A stretch of 64,000 nt of DNA. It comes from JABDIY01 sp963803845. Lineage in GTDB: Bacteria; Actinomycetota; Acidimicrobiia; Acidimicrobiales; SZUA-35. The translations under genes were made by a program, and so were the position numbers. Location of the stretch: contig CAWDNZ010000005.1 in assembly GCA_963803845.1 (NCBI GenBank), forward strand, positions 992,001-1,056,000, in the 5' to 3' direction. Positions within the stretch are counted from its first letter, which is position 1. The number at the start of each line of letters is the position of its first letter. The notes below the pieces were generated by a model. The model did no database searches. It worked only from the letters and a program-made list of their open reading frames with translations, and was not told the DNA's origin. Positions 1 through 8,287 of the stretch are shown one piece after another.

Positions 1-7
1 GGAGCGA

Positions 8-3000
8 TTGGCGATTTCCTTGGCGACTGCACCGCTGTCGCGAACCCGACGAGCCGAATCTGCAGTGCATCGAGTGCCCCGGGTGGCCCTGCCCGCACCG
101 GTACCGCTACTGCATCACCCGGAGATCCCACAACCCGCTGGTGAACGGCCGGGCCTCAGCTGGGTCACGCTGTTGGCACCCCTACCCATGGCGGCCATGA
201 TGACATTGTTCATGGGGCCCCGAGCGTTGGTGTTCGGCTTGATGAGCCCAGTGATGTTGCTAGCCAAACTCTGGGAAAACCGGAGAACCCACGCCAAACG
301 AACCGCTGAATACGAGGCCGAAGTGCTGGCGGCGCAGCAGGACTTCTACGACCAAATCGTGGCGGCCCGCCACAGCGCCTCGGAGCACGAGCGACAGGTG
401 CACCCGGGCCCGGCAATATTGGTGGAGCGAGTGCTCACAGCTGATCCACGGTTGTGGGAACGGCGACCAGTCCACGATGACTTCGGATCCGTAGCGGTTG
501 GCTACGCCGATCGCCCCTGGCGATATGAGCCTGTGAACGGGGCCGGCCAGAAAGCGAAGGTCGCCCCCGAGCTGGCCAGCTACGTGGAAGGCTTCAACTA
601 TCTGCCGTCGGTGCCCGTGGCCGTGGACCTTCGCTACGGCTCGCTGGGCATCGTGGGACCACGAGACCTATCGGTGGCCACAACCCGCGGCATTCTCGTG
701 TCCTTGACAGCTCTGTACGGCCCGATCGACATCCCACTGGCGCTCATCGGTGGCGTGAACCAGCTCGACGATTGGGACTGGGTGAAGTGGCTGCCCCATC
801 TCGGCAGCCCAAGCCGCCTAGGGCAGACGGCAGTGGATGTCGAGGCGATCGTAGCCAAACAAGCAATCGAGCGGCCTGAAAGGCCAGGATTGGACCACCC
901 ACCCCGCCCATTGTCGGTGTTTGTGATCGACGGTGTTGAACTGCTCCGCCGTTCCGACTCGCCGCTGCGTAGCGCCCTAGCGCAGGACAATGCGATTTCG
1001 GGGATCGTGGTTGCCGCCACCGAAGACGAGCTCCCGGCCAGCTGCAACTGGGTCATGGTGATCGACGCCGATGGCCTAGCCACCGTGACGGACATGTCAA
1101 CCGGTCGGTCGATTCATCACGTGACCCCGGTCGGTATGGACGCAGAGCTGGCTGCAGTGGCTGCCCGTTCGATGGCTCCGCTGACCGATCCTGACGTCAG
1201 CGTCACAGCAGCAGACCTTCCAACTCACGTTCCGCTGCCCACGGTCATCGGGTCGATTACGGCCGAGGCGGTCCTTTCCCGATGGGACACCGGCGGACTC
1301 GATCCCGCTCCGGTAGTCACCATCGGAATGGGGCCGATCGGGCCACTCCAGATCGACCTCGTTCGGGATGGTCCCCATGCGCTCCTGGCCGGTACCACCG
1401 GGGCGGGTAAGAGTGAGTTCCTTCGGTCGTTTGTCCTGTCCCTGGCAACCTGTTCCAGTCCCGAACACGTGAACTTCGTGCTGGTGGACTACAAGGGTGG
1501 GGGAGCCTTCGATGCGTGCGCCGACCTGCCGCACACCGTGGCGATGGTGACCGACCTTGATGGCCACCTCGGGGCCCGAGCGCTGCGCAGCCTGCAAGCC
1601 GAACTCCGATTCCGGGAGATCACCTTCCGCTCCTCAGGCGCCAATGACCTGAGCGACTACCGCTCCGGTGGGGGAGACATGCCGCGCCTGGTGGTGGTGG
1701 TCGACGAGTTCGCAACCCTCGCCGCCGAACTGCCGGAGTTCTTGGACGCCCTGGTGGATGTTGCCCAGCGAGGTCGATCCCTCGGCATCCACATGGTTCT
1801 TGCCACCCAGCGACCGGCCGGGGTTGTGGATGCGAAAATCAAATCCAACACCAACCTACGAATCAGCCTTCGAGTCCAAGACGACAACGACTCGCTCGAC
1901 GTCATCGGTACGAACCAGGCAGCTCGATTGGGTCGAAGCGAGATGGGACGCGGCTTTGTCCGAATGGGCGCAAGCGAAATCATTCCGTTCCAGGCCGCAT
2001 ATGCCGGTGGGGTGACCCCGGGCTCGGCACAGAATTCTGGACTTACCGTGGCGGAGTTTCGATTGCGGCCCAGCCCACCACCAACGGAGGATCACCTCGC
2101 CGGCTTGCCGTCGGACCTCGATGAGATGGTGGCCGAAATCGTCCTGGCCAATGAAAAGATGGGCCTCCCCGAGCCCCGCAGGCCGTGGCTGCCGGAGTTG
2201 CCGACCACCCTGTCGCTCTCCGATCTTCCGACGTGCGCCTCCCACCCCGGCGAGGTAGTGATTGGATTGCTGGACGTCCCCTCGGAACAGCGACGAGCGC
2301 CGCTGAGGATTAGTCTCACTGGCGCCAACTCGGTGATTTACGGAGCCGACAGTGCCCAGACCTCTGCCACGCTACGGACCGTGATCGCTCAGATACTCGG
2401 AACCACATCGGCGGAGAGTATTCATCTCTACCTTCTGGACTCCGCCGCGGCCGGTCTACGAGACCTCCGCAACGCATCGTCGGTAGGAGCCTACGTATGT
2501 CACGACGACGATGACTTGTTACGTCGAGTTCTGGATCTGGTGGACGGACTGCTCCAGGAACGAAAAGAGTTGAGGGGCAAGGGCGGCAATGTGGACGATC
2601 TTCCAAAGGTCGCCGTGGTGATCGACGGGTTCGGCTCCCTGGTGGAACGACTCGGTGAGAACGCCGATCTTGTGACCGTTACCAGAGTTGGTGCGCTGTT
2701 GCGAAGCGGCCCCAATTTGGGCGTCACCCTCATCGGAACAGCGAGCCATGACCGACAGATCCCGGGTCGCCTCGGAAGCCAGATCGGCGCGAAACTCCTC
2801 CATCAGCTTGCCGATCCAGCTGCCGTGGTGAGCTTCGGTCTTCGCCAGCGCGAAGTTCCGGTGCTCTCCGGACCAATGGTCTTGGAAGTCGGCACTTGTT
2901 TGGACGGAGTGGTAGCCACGGTCAGCGACGCCGAAATTACTGAATTGGTGGAGCGGTGTGACGCCGCAACTCGACGGCCGCCCCAGCGACTGCGGCTACT

Positions 3001-3634
3001 TCAACCGATTGTTTCGTCGGCTGACCTTGAGATTGCTGCCACGTTCACAGATCGCAGACTCTCCCTGCCGATAGGGGTGCGAACCAGAGACATTGAATCG
3101 GTTGCACTGCCAATCGACGATCATGCCGTCATCCTGGGAGCGGCCGGATCCGGCCGCACGACCGCACTCGTCCAACTCACTCAGCAAGCACGAACGGCCG
3201 GTTTCGAGCGAGTTGTTGTGTTCGCCGAGCGAGACTCAGCACTTTCGGCCGTGCCCGGAGTTGAGCGTTTCGATCCACATCGTCCAATGGACGCAGAGGA
3301 ACTTACAACCGTCGAGACCGCACAGCTTATTGTCATCGACGATGCTGACCAAGTGGCTAGAGATCTGGGCGCTCAGATCAAGGCTGTTGCGGATACCCCC
3401 CGTAGGGGCCGATGGATTCTGGCGGCGATGCGTCCCGCCGATGTGAAGTCGATGATGGAGTGGACCGCAGTCTTTCGCGGGTCCACCACCGGCATTCTCC
3501 TCCGACCCCAGGCCGCCGACGGCGACAGCCTTCGAGTCATGCTCACCAACAAGACGGTGGCGGACCTTCGCCTAGGCCAAGGCATCCTCGTAATCAACGG
3601 CGAGACGACCACAATCCAGCTCGCCTACCCCTAA
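8..3634 (+). CDS. EccC/FtsK-SpoIIIE-type secretion ATPase, possibly 5'-incomplete
   Basis: Membrane-anchored motor ATPase of the EccC (type VII secretion) or FtsK/SpoIIIE superfamily. A hydrophobic double segment lies near residues 50-85, followed by a cytoplasmic linker and three ATPase modules. Module 1 is intact: P-loop GTTGAGKS at about residues 462-469 and Walker B VVVVDEF with acidic pair near 566-567. Module 2 has a non-canonical P-loop (GADSAQTS). Module 3 has GAAGSGRTT near 1044-1052, with Arg in place of the P-loop Lys. One active plus two degenerate modules is the EccC pattern. The first codon used is TTG at base 8, but the frame is open to the window edge, so the true start may lie outside. 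No WXG100 substrate or other ecc gene is visible, because the window begins here. A generic FtsK-like translocase is the alternative. Confidence 0.85.
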   Translation: MAISLATAPLSRTRRAESAVHRVPRVALPAPVPLLHHPEIPQPAGERPGLSWVTLLAPLPMAAMMTLFMGPRALVFGLMSPVMLLAKLWENRRTHAKRTAEYEAEVLAAQQDFYDQIVAARHSASEHERQVHPGPAILVERVLTADPRLWERRPVHDDFGSVAVGYADRPWRYEPVNGAGQKAKVAPELASYVEGFNYLPSVPVAVDLRYGSLGIVGPRDLSVATTRGILVSLTALYGPIDIPLALIGGVNQLDDWDWVKWLPHLGSPSRLGQTAVDVEAIVAKQAIERPERPGLDHPPRPLSVFVIDGVELLRRSDSPLRSALAQDNAISGIVVAATEDELPASCNWVMVIDADGLATVTDMSTGRSIHHVTPVGMDAELAAVAARSMAPLTDPDVSVTAADLPTHVPLPTVIGSITAEAVLSRWDTGGLDPAPVVTIGMGPIGPLQIDLVRDGPHALLAGTTGAGKSEFLRSFVLSLATCSSPEHVNFVLVDYKGGGAFDACADLPHTVAMVTDLDGHLGARALRSLQAELRFREITFRSSGANDLSDYRSGGGDMPRLVVVVDEFATLAAELPEFLDALVDVAQRGRSLGIHMVLATQRPAGVVDAKIKSNTNLRISLRVQDDNDSLDVIGTNQAARLGRSEMGRGFVRMGASEIIPFQAAYAGGVTPGSAQNSGLTVAEFRLRPSPPPTEDHLAGLPSDLDEMVAEIVLANEKMGLPEPRRPWLPELPTTLSLSDLPTCASHPGEVVIGLLDVPSEQRRAPLRISLTGANSVIYGADSAQTSATLRTVIAQILGTTSAESIHLYLLDSAAAGLRDLRNASSVGAYVCHDDDDLLRRVLDLVDGLLQERKELRGKGGNVDDLPKVAVVIDGFGSLVERLGENADLVTVTRVGALLRSGPNLGVTLIGTASHDRQIPGRLGSQIGAKLLHQLADPAAVVSFGLRQREVPVLSGPMVLEVGTCLDGVVATVSDAEITELVERCDAATRRPPQRLRLLQPIVSSADLEIAATFTDRRLSLPIGVRTRDIESVALPIDDHAVILGAAGSGRTTALVQLTQQARTAGFERVVVFAERDSALSAVPGVERFDPHRPMDAEELTTVETAQLIVIDDADQVARDLGAQIKAVADTPRRGRWILAAMRPADVKSMMEWTAVFRGSTTGILLRPQAADGDSLRVMLTNKTVADLRLGQGILVINGETTTIQLAYP

Positions 3635-3661
3635 CTTGACGCAGTCGAGCCCTAGATCGCT

Positions 3662-4315
3662 TCAGCGATGGAAGGTGGCGAATTCTTCGACCGGTGTGCG
3701 TTCCGAGCGGAGCGAGTTCACCGGATGGTCGGGATCGCGATAGCCGATGGCCATGCCGCAGAAGAGCATCAATTCGTCGGGAATGTCGAAGTAGTCACCG
3801 ATCGTTTTCGGATAAACGCTCCAGGACTCCTGAGGGCAGGTGTCGAGCCCGGCTTCTACAGCGAGCAGCATGAAGGTCTGGAGGAACATACCGAGGTCGC
3901 TCCACTGCGGATGGTTCATTCTTCGGTCAACGAAACAGAACAGCCCGGCCGGGGCGCCGAAGAACTTCTGGTTGTTGGCGAACCAGGCATATCGAGCGGC
4001 TTTGTCAGCCCGCTGGATCCCCATGGTTTCGTACATCATCTCGCCAACCCGAAAACGGTTGCTGCGGTACGGCTCCCAGAGTTTGTCCGGGTAGATCGGA
4101 TATTCCGATTCCTCGGCGGGTAGTCCATGAACCGCTTTCACCAACTGCTCGGTGGAGGCGCCGTTCACTACATGAATCCTCCATGGTTGGACATTGCCAC
4201 CCGACGGCGACCGTGACGCATGCGTCAGCAGCTCTCTGATCAGATCGTCAGCGACTGGAGTGGGTGCGAATGCCCGCACCGACATTCTTCGGTCTATCGC
4301 CTCACGCAGTTCCAT
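3662..4315 (-). CDS. nitroreductase family protein
   Basis: FMN-dependent NAD(P)H oxidoreductase of the nitroreductase superfamily, about 217 aa. The N-terminus holds the phosphate-binding RRMSVRAF signature, followed by SRSPSGGNVQPWRI, the conserved Ser/Asn/Trp FMN region, and the C-terminal half carries GMAIGYRDPDHPVN, typical of the family. An upstream in-frame ATG at 4357 exists, but those extra codons are translated from the dispersed repeat. The ATG at 4313-4315 is preceded by an AGAGGGA ribosome-binding site and gives the expected N-terminus MELREAI. The gene converges on the EccC-like gene with a 27-base gap and its start abuts the repeat array. The physiological substrate cannot be told from sequence. 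Confidence 0.9.
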   Translation of the reverse strand: MELREAIDRRMSVRAFAPTPVADDLIRELLTHASRSPSGGNVQPWRIHVVNGASTEQLVKAVHGLPAEESEYPIYPDKLWEPYRSNRFRVGEMMYETMGIQRADKAARYAWFANNQKFFGAPAGLFCFVDRRMNHPQWSDLGMFLQTFMLLAVEAGLDTCPQESWSVYPKTIGDYFDIPDELMLFCGMAIGYRDPDHPVNSLRSERTPVEEFATFHR

Positions 4316-4327
4316 GTTGTCCCTCTC

Positions 4328-4620
4328 TAACTCCCTCCGGGGGCCGTTCGCCGCCACGGAGGCTCGCCTGCTCGGCGCTACCCAAAGCCAGTCTAGGACT
4401 GCGACCCGGACTGCTCACTGATCTCTAACTCCCTCCGGGGGCCGTGCTCTCATTCCCTCAGGGGGCCGTTCGCCGCCACGGAGGCTCGCCTCCGGCACTC
4501 CAAAAAGCCAAGTGTAGAACCCGGGTCGGACTGCTCACTGATCTCTAACTCCCTCCGGGGGCCGTGCTCTCATTCCCTCCGGGGGCCGTTCCATAGCCAC
4601 GGAGGCTCGCCTGCTCGGCG
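4328..4620. repeat. tandem and interspersed GC-rich repeat array (family R1)
   Basis: This fills the gap between the nitroreductase start and the acyl-CoA dehydrogenase. The core reads TAACTCCCTCCGGGGGCCGT, followed about 10 bases on by GCCACGGAGGC. One core is at 4328-4378. Then come two direct tandem units of exactly 120 bases (4381-4500 and 4501-4620), each carrying the core plus a second partial core and the shared string CTGCTCACTGATCTC. The CCTCCGGGGG and CCACGGAGG parts can fold back on each other. The same core appears inverted at 6197-6234, beyond the acyl-CoA dehydrogenase. No coding potential was seen; the remaining bases to 4728 hold only the ribosome-binding site of the next gene. 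Confidence 0.9.
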
Positions 4621-4728
4621 CGGCAACAGGTGCATCTACAACTGACTGCTTGACTACGTAGTGCTTCCCTTCGGGGCTGCTCGGCTGGAAGAAGCCAGAT
4701 TTCGTTGGGGACAGGGTCAGGAGGCACA

Positions 4729-6000
4729 ATGGACCGCATGGCAGCGCACCCTTTGAACACCGACGACCTTGGCGGACAGCTCTACAACCTCGGCATGAGC
4801 GAGAAAGCTCGGCCGCTTCTGGAGGCCGTGAAGAAGTTCATCTCTACCGAAATCGACCCGATCACCGAAGAGTTCTACAGACTGGGGGAGGGACGGGAGG
4901 ATCGCTGGAGTTACGTGCCTGGGCAACTGGAGCTCTTGGAGGGGGTGAAGAACAAGGCCAGAGAGCAAGGCCTCTGGAACTTCTTTCTCCCCAATGCCGA
5001 AACGGGCGAGGGTTTGGCCAATCTCGACTACGCCTACATCGCCCAAGAGTTGGGAAAGAACCCGCTGGCATCAGAGTGCCTGAATTGCTCCGCTCCAGAC
5101 ACCGGCAATATGGAGGTACTGGAGCGCGTCGGCACGCCGGAACAAAAAGAGAAGTGGCTCAAGCCCCTGCTGGCGGGCGAGATCAGGAGCGCTTTCGCCA
5201 TGACCGAGCCCGATGTGGCCTCCTCGGATGCGAAGAACATCGCCACCGCAGCTGTTCGCGACGGCGACGAATACGTGATCAACGGCCGGAAATACTGGAT
5301 CAGCGGCGCTGGCGACCCTCGCTGCAAGGTGATGATCGTGATGTGTCGGACAAACCCTGATGCCGCTCGCCATCTCCAACAGAGTCAAATTCTGGTACCG
5401 ATGGACGCTCCCGGTGTCACGATCGTTGGTCCAATGACCGTGTTCGGCAGCGACGATGCGCCCCATGGTCATATGGACATTCTCTTCGAGGATGTTCGGG
5501 TGCCGGCCACCAACATGCTGCTCGGTGAAGGCCGGGGCTTCGAGATCTCGCAGCTCCGCCTGGGCCCCGGCCGGATCCACCACTGCATGCGTTCGCTGGG
5601 AGCTGCGGAGAAAGCGTTGGAGCTGATGGTTCAGCGAGGCTTGAGCCGCGAGGCGTTTGGCCGACCGCTGGTGAAGTTAGGTGGCAATACCGAAATCATC
5701 AGCCGAGCCCGCATTGACATCGAGGCCATGCGGCTCATGGTCTTGCGCGCCGCCAGAGCCATGGATGTTCTGGGCAACGCTGACGCCCGAGTCTGGGTGA
5801 GCGCTATCAAGGCCATGGTGCCCGAGCGGGTCTGCCAAATCATCGACCAATCGATCCAGATGCACGGTGCAACCGGCATCAGCCAGCGGACACCACTGGC
5901 CGAAATGTATGCCAACCAGAGGACGCTCCGCTTCGCCGACGGTCCCGATGAGGTTCATCACATGGTGGTAGGCAGAGCCGAAATCGCCCGCTACTCATAA
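4729..6000 (+). CDS. acyl-CoA dehydrogenase (ACAD10/11-like)
   Basis: FAD-dependent acyl-CoA dehydrogenase of about 423 aa, catalysing the first oxidation step of fatty-acid or related acyl-CoA breakdown and passing electrons to ETF. The middle domain has AFAMTEPDVASSDA (FAD/substrate loop). The C-terminal four-helix domain has FEDVRVP, GPGRIHHCMRSLG and MHGATGISQ, ending EVHHMVVGRAEIARYS. These signatures resemble the ACAD10/ACAD11 branch. The start is set at ATG 4729, four bases after a perfect AGGAGG; ATG 4738 is the alternative, and TTG 4705 would bypass the ribosome-binding site. The gene stands alone between repeat families R1 and R2 and ends at a strong terminator hairpin. The true substrate is unknown. 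Confidence 0.93.
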   Translation: MDRMAAHPLNTDDLGGQLYNLGMSEKARPLLEAVKKFISTEIDPITEEFYRLGEGREDRWSYVPGQLELLEGVKNKAREQGLWNFFLPNAETGEGLANLDYAYIAQELGKNPLASECLNCSAPDTGNMEVLERVGTPEQKEKWLKPLLAGEIRSAFAMTEPDVASSDAKNIATAAVRDGDEYVINGRKYWISGAGDPRCKVMIVMCRTNPDAARHLQQSQILVPMDAPGVTIVGPMTVFGSDDAPHGHMDILFEDVRVPATNMLLGEGRGFEISQLRLGPGRIHHCMRSLGAAEKALELMVQRGLSREAFGRPLVKLGGNTEIISRARIDIEAMRLMVLRAARAMDVLGNADARVWVSAIKAMVPERVCQIIDQSIQMHGATGISQRTPLAEMYANQRTLRFADGPDEVHHMVVGRAEIARYS

Positions 6001-6001
6001 T

Positions 6002-6109
6002 ATTGATTCCTCTCGCCTGCGTTCGTTCCTCACTCCAGGTCGCTCTAAGCTCGCACCGCTCGACCAAAACAGTAAGCGGCTGCCTGCTGCTCCGTCCCTT
6101 CGCAACCTC
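6002..6109. repeat. dispersed intergenic repeat R2, copy 1
   Basis: It begins directly after the acyl-CoA dehydrogenase stop codon. It shares TGATTCC, CTCGCCT, CGTTCGTTCCTCAC, then CCGCTCGACCAAAACAG, AAGCGGCTGC and a GTCCCT/CGCA/CCTC tail, in the same order and orientation, with 10219-10346. The CCGCT and AGCGG parts can pair. No reading frame is evident. Confidence 0.85.
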
Positions 6110-6143
6110 ACGAAGCAACCACTGATTCCGCGCTCTGAAACCT

Positions 6144-6174
6144 AGAGGGCCGGGGCTAGAAGCCCCGGCCCTCT
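6144..6174. terminator. strong bidirectional terminator hairpin
   Basis: A perfect 14-bp GC-rich stem (6144-6157 with 6161-6174) with a 3-base AGA loop is followed by TAGATTT. It sits between the convergent acyl-CoA dehydrogenase (+) and betaine-binding lipoprotein (-) genes, so it probably ends both transcripts. Confidence 0.85.
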
Positions 6175-6184
6175 TAGATTTCAG

Positions 6185-6234
6185 CCCCGGAGGGAGTTGC
6201 CTCCGTGGCTTTGAACGGCCCCCGGAGGGAGTTA
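6185..6234. repeat. inverted copy of repeat family R1
   Basis: Bases 6197-6234 are the reverse complement of the R1 core with only spacer differences, and 6185-6198 hold a second partial core. Relative to 4328-4620 it is inverted, so R1 brackets the acyl-CoA dehydrogenase. Its last three bases supply the TAA stop of the adjacent minus-strand lipoprotein gene. Confidence 0.88.
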
Positions 6235-7200
6235 CAGCCAGGCTTTCCAATCGGCTTCGTGGGCTGCCACCCAGTCGGCGGCGACCTTGGCCGGCTCTTC
6301 ACCGTCGATCTCGAACGCTGGCAACATTTCCAGCTGATCCTCGGTGGTGAGGGTGAAGTTCTTCAGGAAGGCGGCCACAGCGGGGTCCTTCTCCTCCAAC
6401 TGCGCAGACATCGCTTTGATGATGACGTCCTCGGGGTAGTCACAATCCACGCCACCATCGCCAGCTGCGGCTGATGCTCCACAGGTGTCGTTGTAAGCGG
6501 GGAGTTCCACCTTCACGAGGTCGTACTTCGCAACGGCGGCAGTTGGGGTCCACCAGTACATGAGGACCGGCTCATTGGCAGCGACCCGGGCATCCAGTTC
6601 GGCGACGGTGGCCGGTTCAGACCCGGAGAACTGCACCTCAAAAGGAAGGCTCAGGTTGGTGATGATCTGCTCGTCGTACTGGGAGTAGCTGGGATCGGTT
6701 CCGAGGAAGCGGCCCATGTCTCCGGTTTCGGCCGTGGCGAACAGGGCGGCGTTTGCGGGGTCGGTGTAGCCCTCCCATGTTGCCAAGGCGGGGTTGTCGT
6801 CGATCACATAGGAAGGGACGAACCAGCCGATCTTGCCAACGGCGCCGAGTTCACCGATGTTGACCACAGTGCCGTCGTCGAAAAAGCTCGTCTCAGCGTC
6901 GGTGATGCCGGACGGCCAGATTTCCAGCACCGCATCGAGCGTGCCATCAGCCATGCCGGTGAACATGGCGTCGTTCTCGTCCACCTCCTTGATTTCCACC
7001 GGGTTGCCCAGCTGGGACTCAATCAAGTTCTTGGCGACTTCAACGTTGAGCCGGGAAGCGGACCACGGGTTGACGATGAGCGTGATGGTTTCCTTCGAGC
7101 TGTCTGGCCCGTCATCGCTGTTAGCTGCTTCGTCGGTACCGCTACCGCAAGCGGCGGCGAGCATCGCTAATGCGATCAATAGGCCGAGGAGTTTCTTCAT
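6232..7200 (-). CDS. glycine betaine/proline-type ABC transporter substrate-binding lipoprotein
   Basis: Extracytoplasmic binding protein of the OpuAC/ProX type (322 aa) that captures a quaternary-amine osmolyte for the importer encoded divergently. It starts MKKLLGLLIALAM and has a lipobox ending LAAAC with lipidated Cys18, then an acidic Gly/Asp/Ser linker. The mature part shows VNPWSASRLNVEVAKNLIE, LEIWPSG and YWWTPTA, aromatic-rich stretches fitting a Trp/Tyr cage for a quaternary amine. The stop codon lies inside repeat R1. It is transcribed away from the ATPase gene, whose start is 49 bases off. Betaine, choline or carnitine cannot be distinguished by eye. Confidence 0.9.
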   Translation of the reverse strand: MKKLLGLLIALAMLAAACGSGTDEAANSDDGPDSSKETITLIVNPWSASRLNVEVAKNLIESQLGNPVEIKEVDENDAMFTGMADGTLDAVLEIWPSGITDAETSFFDDGTVVNIGELGAVGKIGWFVPSYVIDDNPALATWEGYTDPANAALFATAETGDMGRFLGTDPSYSQYDEQIITNLSLPFEVQFSGSEPATVAELDARVAANEPVLMYWWTPTAAVAKYDLVKVELPAYNDTCGASAAAGDGGVDCDYPEDVIIKAMSAQLEEKDPAVAAFLKNFTLTTEDQLEMLPAFEIDGEEPAKVAADWVAAHEADWKAWL

Positions 7201-7237
7201 GTCTTACCTTTCGAATTGCCGACGATCGGCGTGTGAC

Positions 7238-7243
7238 TAGATT
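7238..7243 (+). promoter_or_regulatory. -10 box for a leaderless GTG start (ABC ATPase)
   Basis: TAGATT, then six bases, then GTG at 7250. No Shine-Dalgarno sequence lies between, so transcription probably starts at the GTG itself. Confidence 0.6.
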
Positions 7244-7249
7244 AGTACC

Positions 7250-8287
7250 GTGGACGACAAACATGTGGAGACCGACACCTGGCTCGAAACGCGGGGTGTC
7301 TGGAAGGTCTTCGGGAGTCAGTCCAAAAAGGCTTTGGCGATGTCCGAGGCAGGATCGAGCCGAGCCGAGGTGCTCGACGCGACCGGCTGCACGATCGGCG
7401 TCAAGAACGTTTCCCTTTCGGTCCTTCCCGGTGAAACGTTTGTAGTGATGGGGCTGTCCGGTTCGGGGAAGTCGACCCTTATTCGCTGCATTTCCCAGCT
7501 CACAGAGGTGACAAAAGGATCGGTGATCTTCGATGGCCAGGACCTCGCGGCGATGGACGAAAAAACCTTGCGAGAGGTTCGACGCAAGAAACTCTCGATG
7601 GTCTTTCAACATTTTGGTCTGTTTCCCCATCGCCGGGTCATCGACAACGCGGCCTACGGTTTGGAAGTCCAGGGGGTTCCGAAAGACGTTCGCCGCAATC
7701 GTGCCCGGTTAGTGCTCGAGATCGTGGGACTCAAAGGATACGAGGACCACTATCCCCAACAGCTCTCGGGTGGGATGCAGCAACGGGTGGGTTTGGCGCG
7801 AGCCCTCACCGTGGAGCCCGAAGTGTTGTTCTTCGACGAACCGTTTTCCGCGCTCGATCCGTTGATCCGGCGGGACATGCAGAACGAGCTCATTCGCATC
7901 CAACGTGACATGCAACGAACGATCGTGTTCATCACCCACGACTTCGCAGAAGCGATCAAACTGGGGGACCGGATCGCCATAATGAAAGACGGTGAATTCG
8001 ACCAGGTGGGCACGGCTGCGGAACTGATCACCAGTCCCGCCACCGACTACGTGCGAGAGTTCACCGAAGACATTCCCAAGATAAAGGTTCTGACTGCGGC
8101 CGACGTGGCCCACGCTGGTGCGCTGAACCCGGACTGGAAGAGAGTGCAGTCCAGTTCAACGGTGGAGGCGCTGATTCCGCTACTTCTCGCTGACCCCCTG
8201 CCGCTCGTAGTGCAAGGCCCCAATGGAGAGTCGTTGGGTCTGGTGGATAGACAGGCGGTTCAGGATCTGCTTGGAAGTGCGGCGTGA
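7250..8287 (+). CDS. glycine betaine/proline-type ABC transporter ATP-binding protein
   Basis: ProV/OpuAA-type ATPase (345 aa) powering the importer. It has Walker A GLSGSGKST, Q-loop MVFQHFGLFPHR, signature LSGGMQQRVGLARAL, Walker B VLFFDEPFSALDP and the switch His in FITHDF. The VFG and SKKA elements upstream of the P-loop and the phrase HRRVIDNAAYGLEVQG are typical of betaine/proline systems. The C-terminal roughly 80 residues resemble a shortened, degenerate CBS-like regulatory tail. The GTG start has no ribosome-binding site but a -10 box at leaderless distance. The last four bases overlap the permease start (GTGA), so the two are translationally coupled. Confidence 0.93.
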   Translation: MDDKHVETDTWLETRGVWKVFGSQSKKALAMSEAGSSRAEVLDATGCTIGVKNVSLSVLPGETFVVMGLSGSGKSTLIRCISQLTEVTKGSVIFDGQDLAAMDEKTLREVRRKKLSMVFQHFGLFPHRRVIDNAAYGLEVQGVPKDVRRNRARLVLEIVGLKGYEDHYPQQLSGGMQQRVGLARALTVEPEVLFFDEPFSALDPLIRRDMQNELIRIQRDMQRTIVFITHDFAEAIKLGDRIAIMKDGEFDQVGTAAELITSPATDYVREFTEDIPKIKVLTAADVAHAGALNPDWKRVQSSSTVEALIPLLLADPLPLVVQGPNGESLGLVDRQAVQDLLGSAA

